Shown here: positions 36,221 through 46,992 of the stretch, one piece after another
Layout of the letters: the number at the start of each line of letters is the position of its first letter
How positions within the stretch are numbered: the first letter of the stretch is position 1
Assembly: GCA_015680685.1 (NCBI GenBank)
Contig: MNCI01010462.1
Coordinates: 82,461-146,460 of the forward strand
Source: Gnetum montanum
Lineage: Eukaryota; Streptophyta; Gnetopsida; Gnetales; Gnetaceae
DNA: 64,000 nt
Direction of reading: 5' to 3'
Program-made: the position numbers and the translations under genes
Notes under the pieces: generated by a model
Told to the model about the DNA's origin: nothing
Seen by the model: only the letters and a program-made list of their open reading frames with translations
Database searches by the model: none

Positions 36221-36726
36221 TGTAATGTCTCATCCCTTGTTAAGGGAAAAAATGTAATGTAAATAATGTAATTAACCTTCAATGAAAGGGTGCCTAGTTA
36301 TGAAGAGTTATGATTATTCATGTACCCCTAGGAAATGGGTATGACCTATGCCATTTAAGGCCAAGCTTAAAGGTAGTGACAACATGGAGTCATGGGCTTG
36401 AATTGGCAAGTGACAAGAATTGAGTGAAGTGGGACAAGAAGGGACTAGTCACCCCTTCGGCTAGATAGCCTAGCCATGGTGGCAGTGTTAGATTACCTCT
36501 AAGGCCTAAGTGGCATGGGAAGATAACCCAGAGGAAATTACAATGTACCATGCTTATTAATAAATTTTTCCTATCTTTTCCTTCTTATTAAATTTAGTGC
36601 CTAGTTATTTTGTAATCTATTCATTTATTACGTTATTTCATGGTATTTTCATTACTATGCTCACAAATGTGATGAATTAAGCAATGAACAATCATTATTT
36701 TAACAACATCTAGAAATAGGATGCCA
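36221..36726 (+). repeat. 3' LTR of the split gypsy element
   Basis: Starts TGTAATGTCTCATCCC after a G-rich AATGGGGTTAGGT tract that would serve as polypurine tract, and ends near GGATGCCA. It aligns with the LTR at 20613-21092. It also shares order and wording with the EEP-element LTRs: TGGCAAGTGACAAGAATTGAG against GGCAAGTCACAAGAGTGGGG, and GCCTAGCCATGGTGGCAGTG against GCCTAACCATGGTGGTGGTG. Confidence 0.75.
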
Positions 36727-36855
36727 TTGATGCCTACTACTTTATCTATTTAAGTTTCTTTGGATCTAATGAATTTCTGTTAATAAACATTTTTTTGACA
36801 CAAATTCTAGTTTTTTCTAAGTAATGTCTTTGTAGCCTAAGCCTGGGTAGTTAGA

Positions 36856-37757
36856 TGTTACATCCTAACATTAGAAAATTTCATAAAACTTACAATACAA
36901 TCAAACATCAAATCAAAGTACAAAGTTATACATTCCTAATTGAAAAGGAAAAAAAATCCAATTTCCAATAAAATTCAAACAAGTTTTTATAAATTGAATA
37001 TTATCCACGTATGTCAAATGTACACAAAATCCTATGAACTAAAATGAACAAGGAAAGAAGCCATGATTACTCACTTGTAAATCAAAGCATCAATCTATGA
37101 GCAACAAATAAATGGAGCCATGAAATTTCATTGTCTAACACTTAGAAATAAGGAAAGCTACATACACAACCAAAGCCCTTCAATCAAGGTTCACATTGGT
37201 GTTCAAAACATTTGACTCCATAGGAAATATTTGAAAGAAGTATGGGATTTTTATGGAAAAACACATAAAATATCCATTATAATAAAACCATCTAATTTTT
37301 GAAAATTACAACTCCACAATAGAAATCTATCACAAAACATTTCGTAACATACACGACCTCCCATAACTAAAACAGTAAGTACAAAAATCAAAACATGAGA
37401 AAATAATACATAGCATATAAAATTAATTATTAAAAATTAAAAATAAAGCCCAGACACTATCAACAATGCCATCACATATGATGGCATTCCTACAACATAA
37501 TTTTCATGAGTATCTACCAAAAAATCATCCACCAAGATAGTTAACATTGACTAATAAATAATAATTCATAATCATAATAGACACCTAAAAATACATATCT
37601 AAGATAATGGATGAGAATTAAAATATGAAAAGGCATAAAATAAAAATATAAAAAACATATCTAACTAACAATGTAATCAAGGAATCTCAGATCTTTGAGA
37701 AATCACTAAGCACAAAACACAAGGAGAAAGATACTAACCAAAATGTTTAAAAATACA
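36856..37757 (-). repeat. Candidate 3' LTR of the minus-strand gypsy relic at 37.9-40.3 kb
   Basis: On the minus strand a purine run (AAGGAAAAGGGAAGGA) is followed by TGTATTTTTAAAC at 37757, and the stretch ends GGATGTAACA at 36856. This gives TG...CA ends of about 900 bp next to the gypsy relic. No second copy was found in the window, so it rests on end motifs and position only. Confidence 0.4.
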
Positions 37758-37899
37758 TCCTTCCCTTTTCCTTAAGAATATTTCTCTTGTGAGATCTTAA
37801 GATATGATGATTACATATTAGACTTAAGCTTCCAAGTCATCTCTTAAGAATCATGACAATACTATAAGAACTTCATCATGGAAACTACGCTAAAGTATA

Positions 37900-40260
37900 A
37901 CTACCACTACATCCAGTCCATGATCCTAATGTAATAGCTTACATATGAATCATTAGCTTAACTAATGACACAACTATCATTGGTAAAATACGACTAAGAT
38001 TTCATACATGAAAATATCATGCATGTTCAAAAGCTACTAAGGAAAACTCATGTGATACATCACTTCTTCTATGCATTGATGAACATAAAATAGTTTAATG
38101 TAACGAGATGTAACCTTTTCATTCCAACCAAAATGTATAAGGTATTTCATTAAAGGAATAAAAATAAAAACCTTGTCTTTTAATGCAAGCTTGAGTGATC
38201 TCTTTCTACATTTTACATAGCTATCCTAACAATATTAAGTTATATTTGACTACTTATGAATATACTTGATCTACTTTATCATGTGCAAAGCTATGTAGAA
38301 ATTGATCTAATACCTATCCTTGATTACATACCAATAAAAATAAGTCTTGTAATGCCTATCATACCAAATCTCATATAATGATATCTTTAGATCTTCTTGC
38401 TAGTTGTTATTATAAGTAAACTCTACTAGTAACAACAAGACTATTCTATCTATCCAAAACTTTAGAGCATATTATTGAAGCTTCTATACATTGTTTGATC
38501 CTCTCAACTTATCCATCATTCTATATATGATACACTAAATTAATATTTATCCTATTACTTAAGCTTTTCATAAGTGCTCATCAAAATTGAGAAGTATATT
38601 TAGCAGAATTATCTAAGATAATTTTAATAGGGATATCATAGAATCAAATAATCTCAAAATCCTCTATCCTGGTTGTAGTCCTCAAAGTACAAAATTGAAT
38701 CAAAATGAAAATAAATATGATATTATTTCTACCCATAGTGTGAGAAAAACTAGTAATAAAATTCATATTGAGAATCTCTCACTTCCACTATAGAATAGTC
38801 TAAGAATATAAGTAGTCAACCAGTTGCTAACACTTAAGCTTAACCTATCGGTAGATTAGGCATATTATCATGAATTATTCAAACTAATTAGTTATGTCCT
38901 ACTACCAATACAACCTATTTAGCATATGCTACATTTAGTTACTATCAGGATGTATCTAAAGCCTATTAAGATGAGCTTCCTCTAGTAGGTACTTCCATAA
39001 GAAATTGGGTATCAATACTTGATTCTTATGATGAAGCAACTTAAAAGAATCTATTACTACTAAAGAATTGTCAAACTACCTAAGTTGCTCATAGCAAGGA
39101 TCACATTTCTTCTCTACTTAAATCTTACTAAACCTAACTAACTGAATTAGTAAGCAATGAAGTTTGCTAGCCATATGGGGCAAGGCATCCATAACAAGCA
39201 TTTTTCCTTATGTGATACTAGATAATAAAGTCAAAATTAGCTAACAATTTTACCCATATTCTCTAATCTAGCTTCAACTATAATTGATTCATTAGGTTCT
39301 ATAGGCATTTTTGAACAATCCAAATCATCAACTTCTCATCAAACAAATAGTGGTATCAAATATTTAAGAAAAATACCACCACTCCTAACTTAAGACATAC
39401 TTGAATGAATTAGCTCCTTATCTACAATCTCTTAAATTTGAATCTTTACTTTAATAAACTTTGTAGATTCATCCTATGTGGAACTATAGAGATAAATTGA
39501 GAAGTAGCTTTTAGAGATATCTTAAGCTTAACATCATGCCTTGGAAGTAAACTAGGAAACTCTAAATGCAAGATATTGAAAAAATCATGAATAATAGGAA
39601 TGTGATTGTTCCCAAGAGAAAAAGAATATTTTCTAATTGAAACTATAAAATAGAAATGATCCTTTTTTAACAAGTGATCAAAAGACCTCAAAGATATAAG
39701 ATACAACTTAACCTTTCATTATCTAGTGTTCATGATCACCTAAATAGCATCATATTTCATCAAGGATAGTGTCTAATGATAATGATCCAAGCTATCTTGA
39801 TAGCATAATAACTAATTCATATTGAAAATGATGTCATAAATTCCTATATTCATGATATGAAGATCACCATGGGTATAAATCTATATACTTAGATCACAAC
39901 AAGTACCATGTCATCAATGGTAATCATGATAAGTTGTTAAGAAAGAGCTTGAACCTTCAAAAAAAATGTATAGCTACCTATGGATCAATAAAGAAATAAC
40001 TTGCAAGAAGATGAAGAACAACCAAAACTATAAAATCTAAAATTATACCTCTAAACTACATCATAATATTAGGCTGATCATCCATCAATCATGCATGCAT
40101 ACTAGTACCATCCTAATAACCTAGAGGTTTGTTGACTTATGGAGAATATCAACCTCTCTAATACGTCTAACAATTCAAACTATTGTGACTTGGCTAGCCA
40201 TACTTATGGCCATTAGGATAATCCCTCTTGACACATCCAACCTTTCTACAAGCATATTGT
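37900..40260 (-). pseudogene. pol: Decayed gypsy gag-pol relic with the RT core deleted
   Basis: Minus strand. A knuckle relic lies near 40190-40250 (ACRKVGCVKRDYP). At 39446-39600 is FPSLLPRHDVKLKISL then ISIVPHRMN, the start of RT in Tekay/Del-like elements. Directly below, near 39240, the sequence is already at the end of RNaseH (LLANFDFII-YHIRKNA), so most of RT and RNaseH is missing. Integrase follows: LLEEAHLNRL-IHPDSN near 38970, then a HMLNRLYW-like stretch, and VYHI-NDG-VERIKQCIEA near 38510. Stops are very frequent; this is among the oldest relics in the window. Confidence 0.7.
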
Positions 40261-40269
40261 AATGCTACT

Positions 40270-41550
40270 TCTATCTTATGTATCCCTTAACCTTTGGTAT
40301 TTTATGTTTTAAACCTTAATGTCTTATTTAGTAGCCTATGTTATGTGCTTTATTAAACCTTTTCATTTGTTAACAATTATTTTTTGGTTGAGCTATGTAC
40401 CTAGCTTGTTTATTTTTTATTACATTTCATTTTCAAGGTATTTTAAAGTTTTATTTTTCTTTCTTAATTGTAATTTAAATTTCATTTTTAGTATTTTTAA
40501 TATTTTTTTGGATTTTATGTTTTTCTTTTAATTTAGCATATGCATGCTCTCCCTTTTTCTCATATTTTGAATTAGCAAATATCATATTTTAGATGATTTA
40601 TTATCACATGATGAATTCCTTTGGTTTGGATATGATTTGTTTAGGTACTTATATTTTGGTAATCTAATGTTTTATATTTTTATTCTTAATTTTTAACATA
40701 TTTTATATGTTTTATTCTATGTTCTTCTCCTTGATCGATTATTTATGTTTTGAACTTTAATTTTATTACTAGTTTTAACTTAGACATAGTTATTAGTTAA
40801 TCCTTTGGAGGTGCTCATTAGGCTAGCAATGGATACTATCCCATGTTAAAATATTATTTTTTAAATATTTTTACAAATAGAATTTTTTTTATTTTTAGTT
40901 ATTCTTTAGAGTATACTTTTTATCTAAATCATGTCTTACCCTTGCATGTATAATAATATGGCAATCATTCCATGATAGACAATCCTATCTAAAAGCTCAC
41001 ATCAAGGAGATAGAATTAGAGAGGAATATCTAATTCATTTGGAGAATAACTAGATCTACAACATCATTATGAACCAAGATTCTACTAAGACATTATTTTA
41101 AGATCTTATTTTATTTTTCACTTAAATCCCATTGGTGGCTTGCAATTTTGCATAAGGTTTAGAGCCTATTTTAGATATGTTAGTTACATGAAGATTTCTT
41201 ATTGTATTGCTATCAATTTAGGTAGGATAATCTGATACATTTACTCTATTTTTGAATTTTTATTACTTTTGTTTTGTGTGCATGTGTTTTGATTGATCTT
41301 TGTTTATTTAACAATTGTTTGCAATAATGATTGATATTCAGATATAATTATTTTATGAATGTTTTCTTAGTTTTAATATAGTTATAAGATTTATTATCAT
41401 GCAAGGGTTATTAGTTGACATTGTAATCTTGTTTTACCTAACTTTAAGTTCTTTCTAATTCCAATAAATTATTTAGCTATATAACTATAATTTTAAAGAA
41501 TTATTCATCTTTTTAAAGTAAGTTCACTCCTATTAATTTAACCTTCAAAT
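40270..41550. other. T-rich sequence, no gene seen
   Basis: Strongly AT-rich. The open stretch at 40319-40531 is a low-complexity Phe/Ile/Leu run and not a credible gene. It could hold the 5' LTR and leader of the relic at 37.9-40.3 kb, but I could not align it with 36856-37757. Confidence 0.25.
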
Positions 41551-41559
41551 TTTACTAAA

Positions 41560-42470
41560 TCTAGATATTATGGCAAATAATTTAGTATGCTAGAAAACAA
41601 GAAAAATAGCTATATTCAATTAACATAATGAAGATTACAATAGGTTTTTGTAACCTATAATCATCCAATCTATGCACAACACTCAAATGATGCTATCGAG
41701 CATGAGGCTCCATAGCTACACAAAGATTATCCTTAATGAAAGGCACAATAGATAGAAAATCTCTCCCATGTCTTAGGATTGATATCTTAACACACAATCA
41801 AGAACACGAGAACACATAGGTTAAACACATAGATATTTTTCCTTGAGCTACAACTACAATCATGCATTCATACAATGTGCTCTCATAACATCTCTTGACA
41901 ACCTTATCAAGTCATTTCTTCATCTCATCAAGATATCTCATCAAGAAATACATACATTATTTATTTTAAATACAAGATAAGAAACCTAGGAATTTTTCTT
42001 AAGAACATCTTGAATATCCTTGAATGTTTCAATCCTTTTATCATTTCTTAGGTTGTTTTCAAAATTTGAACAATCAATTTATATGTTTCCTTAGATGTAC
42101 GAGTCAATTTTGGTCTTTTCCAAGATGTCTCTTACAAAACTCCATCATTCAAGTAGGATGTCTTCTTCAAGTATATGATTTTTAATTCTAATATGATATG
42201 TCTATTATGGAACATCTCATAAAATCTATGATTTCTTACATAAGACACCTCCAAGCAAGGTGAAATGTCTCCTTCTTAATTGATGCATCTCCTACATATG
42301 CAAGAGGTATTTTGTGAGACTTAGCTCTCACATAAGATGTCTTCTTCATGCTACAAACATCTCATGTGAAGACTTAGCCCTCAACCAAGATTTTTTTTCT
42401 AATGTCCAAGACGTTTTCATATTTGCAAACCCTACAAAAACAACTTGTATGAATGAAAAAAGGGAATTGA
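41560..42470 (-). repeat. Putative 3' end and LTR region of the minus-strand chromovirus
   Basis: Lies directly after the chromodomain end on the minus strand, where a 3' LTR is expected. It contains an AGATGTCT/AGACATCT-type motif cluster at about 42110-42410 like those in the copia LTRs, and a CTATGTGTTCTCGTGTTC stretch near 41810. No partner LTR is seen, so boundaries are not fixed. Confidence 0.35.
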
Positions 42471-42479
42471 AATAGATGT

Positions 42480-43141
42480 ACCTATCCTTTAAAAAGTAAT
42501 CTCACGTTAACAAGGGAATAGGGGTAGAAGTGATCTCCCACTCAAGAAATTTATTCTCATTCATCGATATAGCATCATTACTGGATTGACCCTCCCAATG
42601 TATCAAGTACTTATGACTTTTCAGTCCCTAAGTGGTAGAAGCTTCTCTTCACTTAGGTATAATTGCCTTCCTCTCCATTCAAGACTTGGGTTGATGAATA
42701 GTCCCATTTATCGTATTGATTTTATCTTGTATGGTATCTTCATCATATAGTTCATGATAATACATATGATCTACAACATTAAATAGAAAAGACAAATCAA
42801 CATCATTGGGTAAGTCAATCTCAAAAGCACTATCATTAATTGGTCCTAATTCTAAATGGATCCATCTTCTTAACTTTCAACTTATAGAAGTTAATATCTC
42901 TCAATTTCTTTTGCTCCAGCTGTATCCAAACTGAATTATCAATAGTAATGGTAATATTCTACTCGCGCTTATTCCTCTTAAGGACTTTCTCTTTATCCCT
43001 GTTTTCAAGATTTTCCTTTACCTTTGAATGAAGATTCCTTAGCTCATGTATAAAGTCAGCACTAAGTTTATCTTATTCCTTATGGTTCTTCAAAGTGTTC
43101 ATCAAATTAGGATAAGAACCTTAAGTCACCCTAAATGATCT
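42480..43141 (-). pseudogene. pol: Chromovirus pol C-terminus with chromodomain
   Basis: Minus strand, continuing from 50045-50232 across the element inserted at 43147. Visible are VWIQLEQKKLRDINFYKLKV, the usual integrase C-terminal stretch; INDSAFEIDLPNDVDLSFLF with FNVVDHMYYHE after a frameshift; and near 42540-42625 a chromodomain-like SHKYLIHWEGQSSNDAISMN, where the second aromatic residue is lost. Chromodomains guide integration to marked chromatin in this clade. Stops and a frameshift make it dead. Confidence 0.82.
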
Positions 43142-43146
43142 CTTAC
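43142..43146. other. Target-site duplication CTTAC (partner at 50040-50044)
   Basis: CTTAC directly precedes the TG of the LTR at 43147 and directly follows the CA at 50039. Removing the element and one CTTAC joins two halves of an integrase frame (IIGK then RSFRV), which confirms the insertion site. Confidence 0.92.
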
Positions 43147-43957
43147 TGATGGGATGCAATATCACGTACATGATATTGCATCTTCCCCCGTGATATCACC
43201 TACACGATATCGTGGTCTACCGCCAAATCTATAAATAAGAGGTGGTTCTCCCTTGTTTCTCATCCTAGGCTTAGATCATAGAAAAAATCTAATAGTTTGA
43301 TCCCTCCAGAGATAGAATATTTTCCATGTGCCCACAGTAGGATCTCCAAAGTCAATGGATCTTTATTCGAGCAAACATTGTACCTGAACACAAGTTTGTG
43401 TACGGCAATAAAGATGAACTTCTTGGATAAACCTTGCAATGCATGGAATAGGCTAATTAGGAATTTATTTATTATTATTTACTATTTACCATTTAAATTA
43501 TTTATTAGTAATTAAATCTCTCTCAACCCTTCTCTCCTAGTTAAGTGCCTCAGTACGACCGCTTCGAGCACATGCGTTACGCTTGGTGATCCCAGCAACG
43601 ACTAGTGTTTGGTAACCAAGGTTACATTGGTTTAGGATGTGAACAGTAAGTGGGAACAGATGCTCACACTAGGTTAATTCAGGCTTAGTTAGTTTGTTAA
43701 AGTTAGTTAATTAGTCTCTTCAGCCCTTCACCTTGTTAGCATAGGAGATAAAACTGAAAAGACATAAAAATCACATACCTCAGACTTACTTAACCATACA
43801 ACCGTAACAACTACAAGTAAGTCTGGGAAGACAACGAATAATTAACCTTAAGTGTTCCATAAGGCGTGTAGGCACTTAGTCTATGAAGTTCGACCGGATC
43901 GCGCATGCTATGCTCGTATTCGTATGGTTGAGTGTAGGGGTACCTCGCCACTCATCA
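43147..43957 (+). repeat. 5' LTR of the gag-protease element
   Basis: TGATGGGATGCAATATCACG at the start, CCACTCATCA at the end. TATAAATA at 43230-43237 and AATAAA at 43407-43412 mark a likely promoter and poly(A) signal. It aligns throughout with 49193-50039; the length difference is mainly in the GATATC-rich U3 part. Confidence 0.95.
43156..43213 (+). promoter_or_regulatory. GATATC-centred palindrome cluster in U3 (5' LTR, four sites)
   Basis: GCAATATCAC (43156-43165), ATGATATTGC (43170-43179), GTGATATCAC (43190-43199) and ACGATATCGT (43204-43213). The last two are perfect 10-bp palindromes. The cluster ends 16 bases before the TATA box, so a role in binding a dimeric regulator is plausible but unproven. 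Confidence 0.6.
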
Positions 43958-43958
43958 T

Positions 43959-43976
43959 TGGCGCCACTGTCAGGGA
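43959..43976 (+). other. Primer-binding site, tRNA-Asp type
   Basis: TGGCGCCACTGTCAGGGA starts two bases after the LTR. It matches the complement of the plant tRNA-Asp 3' end (TGGCGCCGTTGCCGGGGA) except at four positions. Confidence 0.8.
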
Positions 43977-44100
43977 CTAAGTGTTTGTGTGCTAAGTAGA
44001 ACATAGGATATCACTCACATCATTGGGAGCTTAACGAACCTTAGGGTTAATTAAACAAAAAATTATATAATGGTTAATTAGCACACCAAATTAAACTAAG

Positions 44101-45904
44101 ATGTCTTCTTCTCATAAGAGCACTTCACCACCTAGGGATCATACAAGAAACAGTCGGTAGTCTAGAACACATAACCAAAATCAGCCAGTTCCTCAACAAT
44201 ATAGGGTAGTGTATACTCATCCCCATGAGTATATACCTAATTTTACTTTTATCCTCCATCAAGATGAACAAATGCGCTGGAGAGATTTGCAGGGTAACAT
44301 AGTCTTACCTCGAGATCGAGCAGTCCCTAACATGCTTCTTTGTGCTCTTGCACGAATAGGCATGACACAGCTATACACTAAATACATTGCAGTAGATTTT
44401 TATACAAGGGATTATCATCTCATAGAAGTGCAATGTATAAGGGACTCAAGGTAGGATAGCCACCATACATTGTTGAAGGGAAAAGGGATCCCGCACGTCC
44501 TAAGTGAAATTGGAGATGGTGAACCACTTATAACAAGTTCTCCATCAAATGATGTTCCTCATCCTAACGACAGTGAGGAGGTGGGGTATCAGAACCTATG
44601 CTCCACCATACACAACCATGGTTCTAATCCCTGTGAACGCCAACTGTTCACTAAGGAAATGAAAACACATGACAAGGATAGGCACTCAGATCATCATCAC
44701 AATCGGGGCCGAAGCCATAGAAGAGAAGGTAAGAAACATCGTCATGGCGATGGTTCTCCTTCTTCTTCCCCCTCATTACATCATTCACCCTCTCCTTCCA
44801 CATCAAGGTGTAGCCATAAAGAGCATAACGGTGAGGATAGAGGTAGCAAAAATAAGAGACCTCGACGAGAGAGTCGAGAGCGAGGACAAGAGCATGAAAG
44901 AAGGGAAAGTAGGGAACAACATAGGCATCATAGACGTCATGAAAGAGATGATCATGACGAGCCCCTACTGGCAACCCGAAGGATGCTGGATATCACAGAG
45001 GTAGTGAGAATACCAACAAGACATCAAAAAGATAGTCAGATCAAAAGACTTGACATGAACAATATCCCACGCTTCAAAGGGGGATATAACGCTGATCCAA
45101 AAAATCATTTATAGGCATTTCATGATGCCTGTACCTTGCAAAACATAGAAAATGAGTGGCAGAAACTAAAGTTGTTTCTAGGACACTCATAAAGGAAGCA
45201 GAGAGTTGGTACTAGTCCTTAGAACCGAAAACCATTAGGAGGTGGAGTACGATGTTAGAACTCTTCAACAATAAATATCAAACATACTCCAAAGTGTCTA
45301 ACTTGCGTAAGCAGATCCAAGGATTGAAGCAAGGTACTCATGAACCCTTGGATGTTTCCATGGGCCACTACTATGCATTATTACATTGTTTCCTAGCCCA
45401 TGGTTACGTACAACGGGATCAACTCTACCATCTCGTAGATGGGCTAAGGTATGAAACTAGGAGAACCCTTGGGACTTATGCCCAAGGGAGACTATTAGAA
45501 CTTAGATCCCATGAAATTCATCATTTGTTGGAACAAGTAGCCAAAGAAGAAAGGGAGCTATGAAAAAGAGAGAGTGCAGAAGAATATAACCGTGATCCTT
45601 CCCTCCAAAAGAAGGGAGTGAGATTTTGTGATGAAGAGGATGAGTCACCACTCGAAGAGTTGGCAAACAGAAAAACCCTGTTGCTTCAGAAACTAACAAC
45701 AGAAGTGGCGGCTAAGGTAGATCAGGTACAGGACTCCTTGGATAGTAGACTTGAACTTGTCTTGAAAATCGTAGAGGAGTCTAAGGAGGAACGAAGTAGT
45801 GAAAAGGACAAGAAAAAGCAGACAGATTTAGGCCCTGCACGTGACAAGGGTAAGGGAAAAATAACTATCTTCAATGAGGTTGTGGATTCAGATAAAGACA
45901 ATGA
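44101..45904 (+). pseudogene. gag: gag of the gag-protease element, with SR-like basic domain
   Basis: Start at 44101 (MSSSHKSTSPPRDH), about 125 bases after the primer site. Frame 1 runs to about 45190 with TAGs at 44158, 44452 and 45112. An N-terminal region (RWRDLQGNIVLPRDRAVPNM) is followed at about 44660-44950 by an Arg/Ser/His/Glu-rich stretch with SPSSSPS, RRESRER and HRHHRRHERDDHD. The Retrotrans_gag domain starts near 45050 (IPRFKGGYNADPKNHL). After a frameshift near 45190 it continues as LEPKTIRRWSTMLELF, LVDGLRYETRRTLG and a Lys/Glu-rich tail, with a TGA at 45561. It runs into the assembly gap. Few breaks indicate a young copy. Confidence 0.85.
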
Positions 45905-46220
45905 NNNNNNNNNNNNNNNNNNNNNNNNNNNNNNNNNNNNNNNNNNNNNNNNNNNNNNNNNNNNNNNNNNNNNNNNNNNNNNNNNNNNNNNNNNNNNNNN
46001 NNNNNNNNNNNNNNNNNNNNNNNNNNNNNNNNNNNNNNNNNNNNNNNNNNNNNNNNNNNNNNNNNNNNNNNNNNNNNNNNNNNNNNNNNNNNNNNNNNNN
46101 NNNNNNNNNNNNNNNNNNNNNNNNNNNNNNNNNNNNNNNNNNNNNNNNNNNNNNNNNNNNNNNNNNNNNNNNNNNNNNNNNNNNNNNNNNNNNNNNNNNN
46201 NNNNNNNNNNNNNNNNNNNN
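45905..46220. other. Assembly gap
   Basis: 316 N bases in the C-terminal part of gag. Open frames crossing it are artefacts, and the true length of missing sequence is unknown. Confidence 1.
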
Positions 46221-46992
46221 AATGCAAGGGGAACTCCCCACTTAGCCACAACAACATAATGCTACAAGAGCCATAACCATTCAACCCACTGCTAGTTCTG
46301 ACAACCACAAAAAGAGAATACCTTTCTTCAGAACCAAAAGCCCAGAAAAGCTCTCAAAACCACAAGCGGTTGAGTCTAGGTACGCTCCCCCAACACATAA
46401 GGCTTCAAAGCACCCTTCAGTCCAATACCAGAGCTCAACACATACGGTTATGTTAACACATACCGTAACTGACTAACTCAAAGTAGGCCACCTTCCTAGG
46501 AAACTATCTAACCCTGGAAGTCCCTTAATCTATCTCCAGGTCACCGAGAATGAACCTCATAAGGCTCTTCTTGACTTAGGTTCTGGAGTCAACTTAATCT
46601 CACAAGAAATGTATCAAGCTTGGAACTTTCCCCAACTTAAGAAGATTAATATTCAACTAGAGGTGGCAGACCAGTCCATCATCATTCCCTTGGAATTGGT
46701 GGAGGACATCGTTACCACTATGTGTGGTTGGTCATACCCAGCTGATTTCCTGGTGATAGAAGTTAACAGCAACAAAAGGAACTTCCCAATTATAATGGGA
46801 AGGGCATGGCTAAGCACGCTAGACTCATGCCTAGCAATTCATGATCTTTCTTTAGAAATATCTAAGGTAAACATTTATGGAAATGTCAAGAAGAAGAAAG
46901 TTCCATGCATCACATATAGTGACTCATCGGGTGATGACATGGAGGAATGCACAACATCTCCTCCATGCAACAGGTATGCCCAAGAAACATAG
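46221..46992 (+). pseudogene. gag C-terminus and retroviral-type aspartic protease
   Basis: One frame from 46222 with a TAG near 46240 and a TAA near 46470. Protease begins about 46520 (LYLQVTENEPHKALLDLGSG); the active-site triad is D-L-G, as in Athila-type proteases whose usual form is DLGASVN. Downstream are LEVADQSIIIPLELVEDI and the flap-end motif IIMGRAWLSTLDSC near 46795. It ends at a TAG at 46990. In this clade the protease is normally followed by RT, which is absent here. Confidence 0.85.

Larger units (their letters stand above)
20613..36726 (+). mobile_element. Ty3/gypsy retrotransposon split by nested insertions
   Basis: LTRs of one family lie at about 20613-21092 (followed by a primer site) and 36221-36726 (preceded by the integrase end). 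Between them on the plus strand are gag, protease and RT (25146-27612), then RNaseH and integrase (33960-36006). The reading order breaks just after the RT motif SYLGYIVSKKGLQV and resumes with the RNaseH linker. The interruption holds a copia LTR fragment and EEP element copy C. The 4-kb stretch between primer site and gag is also longer than usual and holds an unknown minus-strand ORF and a minisatellite, so it may be a further insertion. That both LTRs belong to one original insertion is inferred. Confidence 0.65.

Noticed and set aside
40319-40531. Phe/Ile/Leu-rich open frame, possible membrane protein
   Set aside because: Low-complexity T-rich DNA gives this composition by chance; no supporting context.
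44651-44974. 107-codon minus-strand frame and 111-codon plus frame over the gag basic domain
   Set aside because: Shadows of the gag frame; the Arg/Ser-rich frame continues into the Retrotrans_gag domain, the others do not.
45618-46308. Open frames of 117-213 codons running through the N stretch on both strands
   Set aside because: They are open only because N codons contain no stops; the gap length is arbitrary, so frames cannot be joined across it.
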